From: CAZCAC01 sp964496575
GTDB taxonomy: Bacteria > Planctomycetota > UBA1135 > GCA-002686595
DNA length: 39,645 bases
Assembly (NCBI GenBank): GCA_964496575.1
Contig: CAZCAC010000081.1
Coordinates: 1-39,645, forward strand
Reading direction: 5' to 3'
In this document: piece by piece, positions 1 to 9,015 of the stretch
How positions within the stretch are numbered: position 1 is the first letter of the stretch
Layout: every line of letters begins with the position of its first letter
Notes under the pieces: model-generated
What the model was told of the DNA's origin: nothing
The model's input: only the letters and a program-made list of their open reading frames with translations
Databases searched by the model: none
Program-made: the position numbers and the translations under genes

Positions 1-590
1 ATCAGCGTGGCGATTGGGGGGGAGTTGACCCTGGGGAAACGCGGGGCCCCACATCTAGGAAGGCGAGCGCCCGGAAAACAGACTCGCGATTCCTGATGCA
101 TTCGACGCCTGACACCGGCGCTCACCACCCGCTGGTTGACAATCAGACTTACTCGTCACCGCGCACGGACCGGAAGTGGATTGGCGCTCTAGACCGGCGG
201 CACGCGTTCCCGTGACCCCATTCTCTTGCGCCGCAGCCTGGACAAGCAGCGTCGGTGCACACAGAACCGTCCGACTCAGAAACGGGTCAGGCGAGGAGAA
301 CGAGACCCGAGTTGGATGTGGATTCGTTGTCCTCCAGCAACGCGGTCCTGGTACGAGTCCGATCTCCCCCGGATTGCATGGGACAGACGCCTGTCGCACC
401 TCTATCCTCGCGTTGCTCCCGACGGCCCCTGGGCTTTTATGGAATTCGCTTTTTCTGAAGATCCCTCTCGGCACCTGCCGAGAAGGGAGCAACGGCCAGC
501 CGGCCGTCCGGGACAAGGATGCGCACTCCTCCGGGGGTGCCGGGCAGCCCTTGCCCTCTGGCAGGGATCGGACAGCACGGGAAGAGTGAT
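1..590. other. Left-edge stretch without a convincing gene
   Basis: Several short overlapping open frames exist on both strands, but none has a recognisable domain, a signal peptide, a good ribosome binding site or a protein-like composition. The first gene I accept starts at 591. A TTGACA-like hexamer lies near 136, but no convincing -10 element follows at 16-18 bases. The stretch probably holds the 5' leader and promoter of the gene at 591 and perhaps the end of a transcript entering from the left. Confidence 0.5.
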
Positions 591-2159
591 ATGAGGCGAG
601 CGGGAAGGATCCTCGGGTTGATTCTGGGGTTTGGGGCGGGTATAGCCGTACCGAATTCCCCGGCGACGGAACACAGGCTATGGCACTATCCCAGCGATGG
701 GAGCTGGTACGGGCAGACGGTGTCCATCGGGAACGGCGGAACCCAGGTCTTCACCGAATTCGGACTGAACAGCACCCAGGGCTTGCTGTTCTCCAGTCAC
801 GACGCGAGTCCGCCTGCTGCCATCTGGGAGGACTCCCGGACTGCTGCTGCGTGGCGGCTGAGAACCGCCTCTGCGCCCCATTCCGATATTCACGTGACCT
901 TGCGCTGGGAGGCGTCCGGCCCGGACAGCAGCTTGGTGGTCTGCCGACACCCCTCACCCAGCGCTCCCCCAGGTTTGGGCTGGTCCTGGGCATTCCCCTT
1001 CGTCCAGCCCGTGCCGTGTTTTGGGGAGGTCTACGTATGTCAGGACGGTCAGCGGATCGTTGCCATCGCCTATGACTACTCGAGCATGACGACCGACTTG
1101 GTCGTATTCGACTCAGATGACGGGATTCCGAGCCTCTACGCATCCCTGCCGGTCCTGTTGCCACCGAGGTGCGCGGCTCTGTCAGCCGATGGTCACACCG
1201 CCGCCCTCGCCACCGACCTCGAGTTCGTGATCTACGACGTCGACTCGGGATCGGTCCTCCAGAGCCAGTACCTTTCTGATACACCCAGCCTGAATGGACT
1301 CTCGATCAGCGGAGACGGGAGTATCGTCGCTCTCGGGGCGACCGGAGAGGTGCAGGTGTACGAGCGTAGCGGGAGTCAATACTCGGAGACCTTCACGTAT
1401 TCCCGGCCAAGCGGAAGCCTCTGTCGCGCGGTGAGGTTGTCCGAGGACGGTTCAACGATGGGGTGCGGCTACAGAGTCGACACCGGTCCGACAGGGTGGC
1501 TCTTCTCGATGGTGGACCTGCCATCTCGATCGACGATCACCTGTCACCAGCGTTCAGCGGAGAATGACAACTACATCAGGAAGGTGGTGATTTCCGAGGA
1601 TGGATCTTGCCTGGCACTTGGAATGACTGGCGGGGATTACGGTCAGGAACCGGAGTTGGTCGTGTACCAGAAGAGGAACAACGAACCGATCGCCGAGTAT
1701 GACCTGCCAGGGATTGTCAACGATCTCGCGATTTCCCCCGACGGTACTGTCGTGGCGGTCGCGTACAGCGGAAGCAATACCTCGATTACTGACGGCGGTG
1801 GCATCGCCCTCTTCGAGAGCACTGCCCGCGACCTCGCCCTGAACGGCGTCCCAAGAGTCGGCACCACCGTCACCTTCGAGCAACAGGTCCCACCCGCCGG
1901 CATCGCCCGCGTGATCTCTGCGCCAACCCTCTCCCCTACCCCGATCCACTACGCCGGCGTGGGCACCCTCCACCTCCTGCGAGGCCCGCAGATGGCCTTC
2001 CTGCCCCCCGGCTCGCCGGGCGAAGGCCGCGTCTACGAGACCGACTACGTCATCCCGAACGACCCCAACCTGATCGGGACCAGCCTCTACTTCCAGGGGC
2101 TCGGGCTCTCCCCGCGAGGGCTGTCGGACAACTACGTCAAGATGACGATCCTGCCCTGA
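591..2159 (+). CDS. Secreted WD40-like beta-propeller protein, paralog 1
   Basis: Encodes 522 residues. The start is the ATG at 591, preceded by a GGAAG-type ribosome binding site and giving an N-terminal signal peptide (MRRAGRILGLILGFG, then a small-residue cleavage area). An upstream in-frame start at 519 would bury that signal. The body (about residues 30-410) shows repeated blade-like stretches with the pattern S-x-D-G-S/T followed by small hydrophobic residues (SADGHTAAL, SGDGSIVAL, SPDGTVVAVAY), as in WD40/PQQ-like propellers. The last 110 residues form a beta module beginning LALNGVPRVGTTVTFEQ and ending GLSDNYVKMTILP, shared with the genes at 7151 and 9016. No catalytic residues are evident. 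The role is unknown, probably extracellular or periplasmic binding. The exported beta-propeller call is firm; function is not assigned. Confidence 0.85.
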   Translation: MRRAGRILGLILGFGAGIAVPNSPATEHRLWHYPSDGSWYGQTVSIGNGGTQVFTEFGLNSTQGLLFSSHDASPPAAIWEDSRTAAAWRLRTASAPHSDIHVTLRWEASGPDSSLVVCRHPSPSAPPGLGWSWAFPFVQPVPCFGEVYVCQDGQRIVAIAYDYSSMTTDLVVFDSDDGIPSLYASLPVLLPPRCAALSADGHTAALATDLEFVIYDVDSGSVLQSQYLSDTPSLNGLSISGDGSIVALGATGEVQVYERSGSQYSETFTYSRPSGSLCRAVRLSEDGSTMGCGYRVDTGPTGWLFSMVDLPSRSTITCHQRSAENDNYIRKVVISEDGSCLALGMTGGDYGQEPELVVYQKRNNEPIAEYDLPGIVNDLAISPDGTVVAVAYSGSNTSITDGGGIALFESTARDLALNGVPRVGTTVTFEQQVPPAGIARVISAPTLSPTPIHYAGVGTLHLLRGPQMAFLPPGSPGEGRVYETDYVIPNDPNLIGTSLYFQGLGLSPRGLSDNYVKMTILP

Positions 2160-2193
2160 ACGGCGCCGACCAGCAGCCGACAACATGAAGAGA

Positions 2194-2219
2194 CGCGGCG
2201 AGTGTCACCACTCGCCGCG
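2194..2219. terminator. Hairpin terminator between convergent genes
   Basis: A perfect 11-bp stem (CGCGGCGAGTG at 2194-2204 with its complement at 2209-2219) closes a TCAC loop. It sits between the stop codons of the propeller gene (2159, plus) and the Ig-repeat gene (2251, minus), so it can serve both directions. There is no long U run. Confidence 0.7.
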
Positions 2220-2250
2220 CCTGTTTCGTCACTAACGAGGATTCAGGCGC

Positions 2251-5200
2251 TCAATCCTGATCCCCCGCCGGAGTCGTGGGCAACAACGCCCCGTTGTCCT
2301 GCGTGCAGTAGTAGAACGGCAGATCCGCGACCCACCGCTCGTCCACGATCGACTCGACCAGCACGGCCAGGAAGGCCGGGTCCTCGATCGTCACCCAGCT
2401 CGAGGTGGCGACGGCGCCGTCGAGGCGCATCCAGCCCGCCTCCTGGGTCTTCTGGCCGAGGATCTCGCCCTGGGCGTGATCGGTACCCGTCACCAGGAAG
2501 TGCTGGGAGAAGATCCCGGAGATGCCCAGCAAGGGCACCCGGGTCCAGCAGGTGAAGCGGTGCTCGGTCGAGAACGCCTCCTCGTTGTCGTTGTAGACCT
2601 GGAAGTCGATCGTCGTCTCGAACTTGCCGCCACCGGACAGGTCGATCAGGATCAGGTCGGACTTGATCTCATCGGTCTGGCCGAGGAAGCGCGGGATCAG
2701 GATCTGATCCATCGCCAGCTCGTACTCCATCCCGTCCAGATCGAGCAGGTCGTCGCCGTCGAGGTCGGTCAGGGGCCAGCTGGGGCACAGGGTGTGATAG
2801 CTCGAACCACCGCTCGAGTCGATCCCGATCCCCCGCACGTCCAGCGGGTTGACGCTGAAGGAGAACGTCTCCAGCCCGTCGACCACCATCAGGTTCCCGA
2901 TCAGGTAGTTGTACGCCACCGCATCGTTGGTGCCGGGGCACCGCGCGTAGACGTACACGTAGCCGCGATCGTGCTGCGGGTTGTGGTAGTTGGTGATCAG
3001 GGTCAGGGTGTCGTTCGGCGTCAGCTCGGCGTTGCGGTCCCACTCGTTACAGGTCTCCTCGTCGCGGTAGACGAAGTGCGCCCGGATGTCGGAGGGGCCG
3101 GTGTTGCCGACCGTCAGCACCGAGATGATCCCGTCCCGGTTGTCGAACTCGGGGTAGATCAGCAGGCTCGCCGGCTTCCGGGACTCGATGTCCTCGCAGG
3201 GGTCGGCGATGTGGATCGTGACCGTCGCCTCCGCGAAGTCACAGACCGTGCCGTTGGTGGCGGTGTCCCAGATCTTGTAGCCGAACTGGCACGTTCCGAT
3301 GTAGTTCGGAGCGGGGATGAAGGTCACCGTCCCGTTGAGGTCGACGGTGGGCTTCTGCGCGGCGCAGCTCGGGTCCCACCAGGTGATCTCGACGTGCGCG
3401 TTCGGGCAGTCGAGGGTGCAACCGCAACCCAGCGGATCGCTGTTGTCGATGTCCCAGTCGTTGGTGCAGACGTGGATGTCCACCGGAGTGTTCATCTTGG
3501 TCCACTCCTCGTCGTCGACCGCCACCGGCGGGTCGTTGATCCCGACGATGTTCAGGGTGACCGTCGCCTCGTTGGACCACAGCTCGTCGGCGGTATCGGG
3601 GCAGTTGTCCCTGATCTTGTAGTCGAAGGAGCAGGGCCCGCAGTAGTCGGGCGGCGGCGTGAAGAGCACCCTGCCGTTGGTCTGCGGCACGGCCGTGCCG
3701 CCACAGTCGGGCTGCCGGGTGATCACGATGTCCGACGCCGGCTTGGGATTGCAGGCGATCGGGCAACCACAACCGGTGACGTTGTTGGGGTCCGAGTCGT
3801 TGACGCAGACCGGGATGCTCTTCGGAGTGTCCTCGTTGACCGTGGCCGTGTCGTCGACCGCCACCGGAGCCAGGTTCGGCTCGATGATGTCCACCGAGAC
3901 CGTCGCCTCGTTCGACAGCATCCTGGTGGCGCAGTCGCCCGAGGTGCCGGTGCAGTTGTCCCAGATCTTGTACTTGAAGGTACAGGTCCCGCAGGAGCTG
4001 GGAGCCGTGAAGGTCACGACCCCGCCGGCCCCCTTGGTGACGGTCCCGCAGTCGGGCTGCTGGGTGATGACGATGTCCGCCGGCGTCAGGGTCGAGCACT
4101 CCATCGGGCACCCGCATCCGTCGCCGTTGTCGGGGTCGGTATCGTTGCTGCACAGATCGATCTGGATCTGGGCCCCCGGGCTCGTCTGCGCCTCGTCGTC
4201 ATTGGCCACGGGCGCCTGGTTGACGGGGAACACCTCCACGGTGAGAGTGGTCTCGTTCGACCACTCCTCCTGGGAGCAGGTGCCGTCCACGCCCGTGCAG
4301 TCGTCGCGGATCCGGTACCTGATCACGCAGGATCCCGGACCGCAGTAGCCGGCCGGAGGAGTGAAGCGGATGCGCCCGCCGTTCAGGGCCACCGCGCTCC
4401 CCCCGCAGCTCGGCTGCTGGGTGATGTCCAGGTCCGCCGCCGTCAGGCCAGCGCAATCCAGCGTGCAGCCGCAGCCACCGGCGTCCGCGTCGGTGTCGTT
4501 GGCACAGACGTTGACCACCAGCACCTCGTCGGCGCAGGTGGTCGCGGTGTCCGGGTTGGCTACCGGCGCCGTGTTGTTGGCGTACACGTTGACGCTGACG
4601 GTGGTCGGGTCGGACCACGCCTCCGTGGCGCAGGTGCCTCCGACCCCGCTGCAGTTGTCCCGGATCCTGTACTGGAAGGTGCAGGGATTCAGGTCACCGC
4701 CGCAGAAGCCGGACGGAGGAGTGAAGCGCACGCGGCCGCCCGAGAGCGCGACGGCGGTCCCGCCGCACACCGGCTGCTGGGTGATCTCCAGGTCCGCGAC
4801 CGTGAGGCTGCCGCAGTCCAGCGTGCAGCCGCAGCCATCGGTGTTGTCGGGGTCCACGTCGTTCGAACAGACGTTGATCACCACCTGCTGATCCTCGCAC
4901 GTCGTCGCGGTGTCCGGGTTCGCGACCGGCGGCTGGTTGTTGGGGAACACGTCCACGGTCACGGTCGTCTCGTTCGACCACAGCGACTCCTTGCAATCGC
5001 TCGTCTGGACGCACTTGTCCCTGATCCGGTACTTGAAGACGCAGGAGGCGGGGCCGCAGTAGTCGGCGGCCGGAGTGAAGCGCACTCGACCCTGACCGAT
5101 CGAAACGGCCGTGCCGCCGCAGGAGGGCTGCTCGGTGATATCCACGTCGGCGGGCACGAGCGTGCCACACTGCATCTCGCAGCCGCAGGTCTGGTTGTTG

Positions 5201-6588
5201 TCGGGATCCACGTCGTTCGAACAGACGTTGATCACCAGCGGCTGCCCCTGGCAGGTGGAGAGCCCCGAGTCCGGGTTCGCGACCGGCGGATCGTTCGCCT
5301 CGTTGACGGTGATCAGGATCGTGCACTCGACGAACGCGCCCGCGTCGTCGTAGACCCGCAGGGTGAACTGGTCCCGCGCGCAGAAGTCGACGCCCGGCTT
5401 GGGAACGTACAGGAGCGTGCAGTCCAGGCAGTCACTGCAGTTGGTCGTGTCGTCCTTGTTCCCCATCCCCGTGCAGGTGGGGAACTGCGGGAACAGGTAG
5501 TTGAGCGAAGGATCGCCACCGTAGTCCGGCTGGTCGATGATCTCGAAGGTGCTGCAGTCGATGCAGCCGTCCGAGTCGGTGACGAGCTGGAGCAGGTCGA
5601 TCGGGATGCCGACGGGGTCGTTCTCGCAGACCGAGAGGGCCGGGGCGTCGGCGGCGCAGGTGGGCGGCTGGTTCGGGCAGTAGTGATAGGTCACCTCCAA
5701 CCAGACGCGGGCGTCGGCCGTGAAGACCGAGTCGAGATTGGAGCAGAAGCTGCCGACCAGTGAACCGATGGCGGTCGTGTCGTACTCGACGTAGTCCGGG
5801 TTGACCCCGTCCTTGATCCAGGGGACGAGGTCCGCGGTTTGATCGAGGCTCTGGGGCGGAATGGAGAATTCCTCATCCCAGCTGGCGATGAAGTGGTCCT
5901 CCCCGGGGGTGCAGTCACCCGTCGACATGTTCCCGACCGGGTTTCCACCGCAGTCCTGGAAACCATCGGCGGAGCCGAGCAAGAAGCCGGCGGAGGTGAG
6001 CTCCTTGGCCTCGTGCAACTGAAAGGGGATGAGCCCGGTGATCGGCGGCACGTTGGTCGCGCCGGGCTGCCCCACCGAGAGCAGGTCGGCATCCATCACC
6101 ACCCCGCAGCAGCCGGGCTGGGTGTTGTCGACGCAGACGTCACCGACGTACTGCGCCTTGTACTGCACGTCGACCCCCATCAGCGTGCCGAGCTGCGGGT
6201 CGAACTTCTCGACCGCGATCACTCCCGGAGGCACACCGCCGAAACCCCAGTCGAGAGGGTTGAGGGTCACGCAGTCGGTGGGGAAGCAGGCGTCGAAGGT
6301 CTGCGTGAGCGGGACGCTGCCATCCGGGCAATTGTCGATGCGGCTGTTCCGCGGGCGGTTCTGGCCCGACGCCGGGTTGGGCAGACCCAGGGCGACGAAG
6401 ATTCCCAGGAACAGGAGGAGTAGCGGGAACGGACGCTTCGCGGCGAGCGGAGCTCGGAGCACGCTCCCGATCACCCGGGTAGCCAGGGGTCTCCCCGAGC
6501 GGGGAGCGGTTTGCGTGTCGAGTCGGACTATATCCAGATCCAGAGCGCGGCTCTCGCTCGCGCCATCCGGTTGCTTGCGGCTGGTCAC
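2251..6588 (-). CDS. Giant secreted cysteine-rich Ig-repeat protein with C-terminal PRFLGQ-type domain
   Basis: Encodes 1445 residues from a GTG start. An unusually long, charged N-region precedes a hydrophobic signal core at about residues 53-69, with likely cleavage near NPASGQ. Residues about 95-305 contain FDPQLGTLMGVDV and resemble the choice-of-anchor E type of surface-protein module. Seven Ig-like (Big_9/cadherin-like) repeats of about 115 residues follow from about 306 to 1130, most marked by a PPVANPDTA-type linker, an N-V-C-x-N-D motif, a G-C-G-C motif and an RFTP...YCG strand. Repeats carry 7-10 cysteines each, so many disulfides are expected after export. The last 310 residues are the uncharacterised domain also found at 12926, 15465 and 21894 (YPEFDNR, PRFLGQ, TCW, VADLPF). 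Function is unknown; a structural or adhesive surface role is an inference. Confidence 0.88.
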   Translation of the reverse strand: MTSRKQPDGASESRALDLDIVRLDTQTAPRSGRPLATRVIGSVLRAPLAAKRPFPLLLLFLGIFVALGLPNPASGQNRPRNSRIDNCPDGSVPLTQTFDACFPTDCVTLNPLDWGFGGVPPGVIAVEKFDPQLGTLMGVDVQYKAQYVGDVCVDNTQPGCCGVVMDADLLSVGQPGATNVPPITGLIPFQLHEAKELTSAGFLLGSADGFQDCGGNPVGNMSTGDCTPGEDHFIASWDEEFSIPPQSLDQTADLVPWIKDGVNPDYVEYDTTAIGSLVGSFCSNLDSVFTADARVWLEVTYHYCPNQPPTCAADAPALSVCENDPVGIPIDLLQLVTDSDGCIDCSTFEIIDQPDYGGDPSLNYLFPQFPTCTGMGNKDDTTNCSDCLDCTLLYVPKPGVDFCARDQFTLRVYDDAGAFVECTILITVNEANDPPVANPDSGLSTCQGQPLVINVCSNDVDPDNNQTCGCEMQCGTLVPADVDITEQPSCGGTAVSIGQGRVRFTPAADYCGPASCVFKYRIRDKCVQTSDCKESLWSNETTVTVDVFPNNQPPVANPDTATTCEDQQVVINVCSNDVDPDNTDGCGCTLDCGSLTVADLEITQQPVCGGTAVALSGGRVRFTPPSGFCGGDLNPCTFQYRIRDNCSGVGGTCATEAWSDPTTVSVNVYANNTAPVANPDTATTCADEVLVVNVCANDTDADAGGCGCTLDCAGLTAADLDITQQPSCGGSAVALNGGRIRFTPPAGYCGPGSCVIRYRIRDDCTGVDGTCSQEEWSNETTLTVEVFPVNQAPVANDDEAQTSPGAQIQIDLCSNDTDPDNGDGCGCPMECSTLTPADIVITQQPDCGTVTKGAGGVVTFTAPSSCGTCTFKYKIWDNCTGTSGDCATRMLSNEATVSVDIIEPNLAPVAVDDTATVNEDTPKSIPVCVNDSDPNNVTGCGCPIACNPKPASDIVITRQPDCGGTAVPQTNGRVLFTPPPDYCGPCSFDYKIRDNCPDTADELWSNEATVTLNIVGINDPPVAVDDEEWTKMNTPVDIHVCTNDWDIDNSDPLGCGCTLDCPNAHVEITWWDPSCAAQKPTVDLNGTVTFIPAPNYIGTCQFGYKIWDTATNGTVCDFAEATVTIHIADPCEDIESRKPASLLIYPEFDNRDGIISVLTVGNTGPSDIRAHFVYRDEETCNEWDRNAELTPNDTLTLITNYHNPQHDRGYVYVYARCPGTNDAVAYNYLIGNLMVVDGLETFSFSVNPLDVRGIGIDSSGGSSYHTLCPSWPLTDLDGDDLLDLDGMEYELAMDQILIPRFLGQTDEIKSDLILIDLSGGGKFETTIDFQVYNDNEEAFSTEHRFTCWTRVPLLGISGIFSQHFLVTGTDHAQGEILGQKTQEAGWMRLDGAVATSSWVTIEDPAFLAVLVESIVDERWVADLPFYYCTQDNGALLPTTPAGDQD

Positions 6589-7150
6589 CGGACGCCTCCT
6601 TGCTCAAGGTTGCGGTGATTTCGATTGCTGTAGGACGCGGCGATCCAGGGCGGGGGATCGTCTCGATGGTGACGTCGATCATTCTCGATCGGACCGGTGC
6701 ATGGTACCCCACCCGGGAAGACGCACAAAGGCGCGCTCTTCGAAATGGCGACCGCGCGCAGGGTCCGAATTGCGTGCGAGTTGTGGCACCGACGCTTCCT
6801 GTCAGCGGCATTCCTACGAAGTTGCACTGTGCTTCGAGCACAATGAAAACTCCTTGATCGCGGTAGGCATTGACAGGCCTCGACGCTGGCCGCGCGACGA
6901 CGGCCAGCCGTTGCACGTCAAATGCATCATCGTTGGTGACGAAGACCGGCGACAGCCCTGAACCCCGTTTCACTCTCGGGCGGGCGAGCTTTGCAAGTTG
7001 CTAGATTAGGGCGTTCTGGAAAGAATCAACTCGAAGATGGGAGCTTGCGGTGAAGCGGCCCAGGCGTTATCCAATGAAACTTCCCTCAAACCCTCAGTCT
7101 CGCGCACCCCAGTTTCTCCGCGGCTTCCCCCGGCCGAAGGACACCTCTCG
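6589..7150. other. Divergent intergenic region, likely two promoters
   Basis: This 562-bp stretch separates the Ig-repeat gene (minus) from propeller paralog 2 (plus) and must hold the promoters of both. It is less GC-rich than its surroundings. It contains a small hairpin, TGTGCT-TCG-AGCACA at 6828-6842, and an AT-richer patch around 6990-7010 that could hold a -10 element for the rightward gene. I cannot name specific promoter hexamers with confidence. An in-frame ATG at 7037 would extend the downstream protein but adds no protein-like sequence. Confidence 0.5.
6595..6600 (-). promoter_or_regulatory. Strong Shine-Dalgarno that fixes a GTG start
   Basis: On the minus strand AGGAGG lies six bases before the GTG at 6588. 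This supports the long N-region of the Ig-repeat protein as real and GTG as its start codon, because no ATG precedes the signal peptide in frame. Confidence 0.75.
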
Positions 7151-8851
7151 GTGAGCATCACGAAGATATCCGGTCTCTGCACTCTGTTCAGTCTCGCCTT
7201 CCCCACCATCGCGCTGCACGCGCAGGGTGGAGGGGCGACCAGCCAGCGATCCCTGGCCTCGATCAGCCCTCAGGGTCTGCAACTCCAGATAGAGCAGTCG
7301 GCGCTCACCGGTGGCGGCGGCGCGCAGTACTCGACTTCGGGGCCGACTCTCGTCTGGCGTTACGAGAGTGACGGCACGTGGCTCGCGGGCACGGTCGGTC
7401 TCGGCGATCACGGCTCGCAGGTCTTCAGCGAGCACGGCACCTTCGTCAACCGAACCCTGCTCATCTCCGCGCACGACGGCAATCCGCCGATCCCCGTGTG
7501 GACCGACGAGGTCCAGGTGGAGAACTTTGCGCGAATGGTGAGCTCCGCGGCGGAAGCGAACGTGCACGTCGCGATACACCAGGAGTTCGTCGACGACCTG
7601 AAGATCGTCCGCCAGACGATCGTGAACAAGTACACCTCCTCTGCGGCCACCCCCGACTGGACCTGGACTTCTCCCGTCGGGATCGTGAACCACGACTACA
7701 CCGAGATCCTCGTCTCCGGGGACGGCGAGACGATCGCGCTCGTGATCCACGACAGCAGCGCGAACGGTGCCCGGCTCACCCTGCTGGACCCGGTCACCGG
7801 AGCGCCGGTGCTCGACCAGACGCTCGACACCTTCGGGATCTTCCAGACCGCCCAGCTCTCTCCCGACGGTTCGACGCTGGCACTGGCCTCCGCGTTGAAG
7901 CTCCTGGTCTTCGACCTCCCCACGGCCACCGTGGTCCACGAGGCCTTCCTCTTCACCAGCCCCCAGTACGGCGCCCTCGCGCTCTCGGGCGACGGTTCGC
8001 TCCTGGCGACGGGGACCCTGGGCAGCTTCACGCTCCTCCAGCGCGGGGCAGCCGGCGGGTACTCGACGCTCTTCACCGAGCCGCTCGCCGGGTCGACTTT
8101 CTGCCGGCGCCTGGCTCTCTCCGCCGACGGCTCCACGGTGGTCGCGGGGCTGCAGTTGCTCGGCGACAAGAACACCGTCCTGCTGAGGGCCTTCGACACC
8201 GCCAGCCAGGAGATGACCCTGGACCTCGAGTTCGCGGGGACCGGCGGGTACGACAACCTCATCCAGGAGATCGACTGCTCCGACAACGGCCTCCGCTTCG
8301 CGGTGGGGCTGTGGGGTGACGAGGGGCAGACGGTCCCCGAGGTGCTCCTCTACCAGCGCGAGATGGCCGTGCCGCTGGTCATCGACGACCTCCCCGGATC
8401 GGTGACCGAGCTGGAGCTCTCCGGCGACGGCCGGTGGCTCGCGGTCTCCTCCAAGGGCGTGCACGCCAACGTCTGGGGCGGCGGCGGGGCGATCTCCCTG
8501 TACGCGGCGGGCTTCGTCGACCTGTGCCTCACCGGTACGCCCTCCCTGGGCAAGACGATGCTGGTCGAGCACCAGCTCCGCGAAGGCGCCACTAGCACCA
8601 TCCTGATCGCGACGGCGCTGGCCGACGAGCCGATCAGCGACCACGCCTACGGCAGCGGGCTGCTCTACCTCGATCCCGCCACGACCACCGTGCTGGGCAT
8701 CGACGTGGCCGACGAGAACAACGTCGCCATGATCCCGTTCAGCCTCTCCGACGACCCGCTGGAGATCGGACAGGTCTACTACCTGCAGGGGTGGGACCTC
8801 GAGTCCCCGCGCCTGTCGGCGAACTGGGTCAAGGTGACCGTTCTCCCCTGA
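7151..8851 (+). CDS. Secreted WD40-like beta-propeller protein, paralog 2
   Basis: Encodes 566 residues from the GTG at 7151, chosen because an AAGGA ribosome binding site lies about nine bases upstream and the signal peptide (SITKISGLCTLFSLAF, cleavage near HAQG) then begins at the N terminus. The in-frame ATG at 7037 would add 38 residues ahead of it. A motif near residue 85, LVWRYESDGTWLAGTVGLG, matches the N-terminal part of the proteins at 591 and 9016. Blade motifs include SPDGSTLALAS, SGDGSLLATGT, SADGSTVVAGL and SGDGRWLAVSS. The C-terminal module ends SANWVKVTVLP, as in the paralogs, although its interior has diverged more. It lies 164 bp upstream of paralog 3 on the same strand, so the two are probably a tandem duplication. 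Function is unknown. Confidence 0.85.
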   Translation: MSITKISGLCTLFSLAFPTIALHAQGGGATSQRSLASISPQGLQLQIEQSALTGGGGAQYSTSGPTLVWRYESDGTWLAGTVGLGDHGSQVFSEHGTFVNRTLLISAHDGNPPIPVWTDEVQVENFARMVSSAAEANVHVAIHQEFVDDLKIVRQTIVNKYTSSAATPDWTWTSPVGIVNHDYTEILVSGDGETIALVIHDSSANGARLTLLDPVTGAPVLDQTLDTFGIFQTAQLSPDGSTLALASALKLLVFDLPTATVVHEAFLFTSPQYGALALSGDGSLLATGTLGSFTLLQRGAAGGYSTLFTEPLAGSTFCRRLALSADGSTVVAGLQLLGDKNTVLLRAFDTASQEMTLDLEFAGTGGYDNLIQEIDCSDNGLRFAVGLWGDEGQTVPEVLLYQREMAVPLVIDDLPGSVTELELSGDGRWLAVSSKGVHANVWGGGGAISLYAAGFVDLCLTGTPSLGKTMLVEHQLREGATSTILIATALADEPISDHAYGSGLLYLDPATTTVLGIDVADENNVAMIPFSLSDDPLEIGQVYYLQGWDLESPRLSANWVKVTVLP

Positions 8852-8947
8852 CCCTTCCCCCCTGACGGGCCCCCGGGGGGGACTCTGCCCGCCGAACGTA
8901 GGAAGTCGCTTTTTTCTCGATTCGGCTAAGACGACCCGGTCATCCAC

Positions 8948-8995
8948 TCCGAAGAGGGACCTGAGCCGGACCGGAACCTCCGGTCCGAAGAGGGG
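8948..8995 (+). other. Hairpin flanked by direct repeats in the leader of paralog 3
   Basis: A perfect 8-bp stem (CGGACCGG at 8967-8974 with CCGGTCCG at 8980-8987, loop AACCT) lies 28 bases before the ATG at 9016. An 11-base direct repeat, TCCGAAGAGGG, occurs just before it (8948-8958) and again at its 3' side (8984-8994). It could be a terminator or attenuator between the tandem propeller genes, or an operator. There is no U run, so simple intrinsic termination is not clear. Confidence 0.4.
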
Positions 8996-9015
8996 TATCT
9001 CGGGGAGTTGGGAAG

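Noticed and set aside
55..516. A 153-codon minus-strand frame at the left edge and overlapping plus-strand frames
   Set aside because: No domain, no signal peptide and an unprotein-like composition rich in Pro, Ser, Arg and Cys. Mutually overlapping frames of this size are expected in such GC-rich DNA.
2476..5763. A 1095-codon open frame on the plus strand inside the Ig-repeat gene
   Set aside because: It is antisense to a clearly real protein with repeated domains. Its translation is Val/Arg/Asp/Gly/His-rich and repetitive, as expected from the complement of GC-rich coding DNA, and it has no signal or domain.
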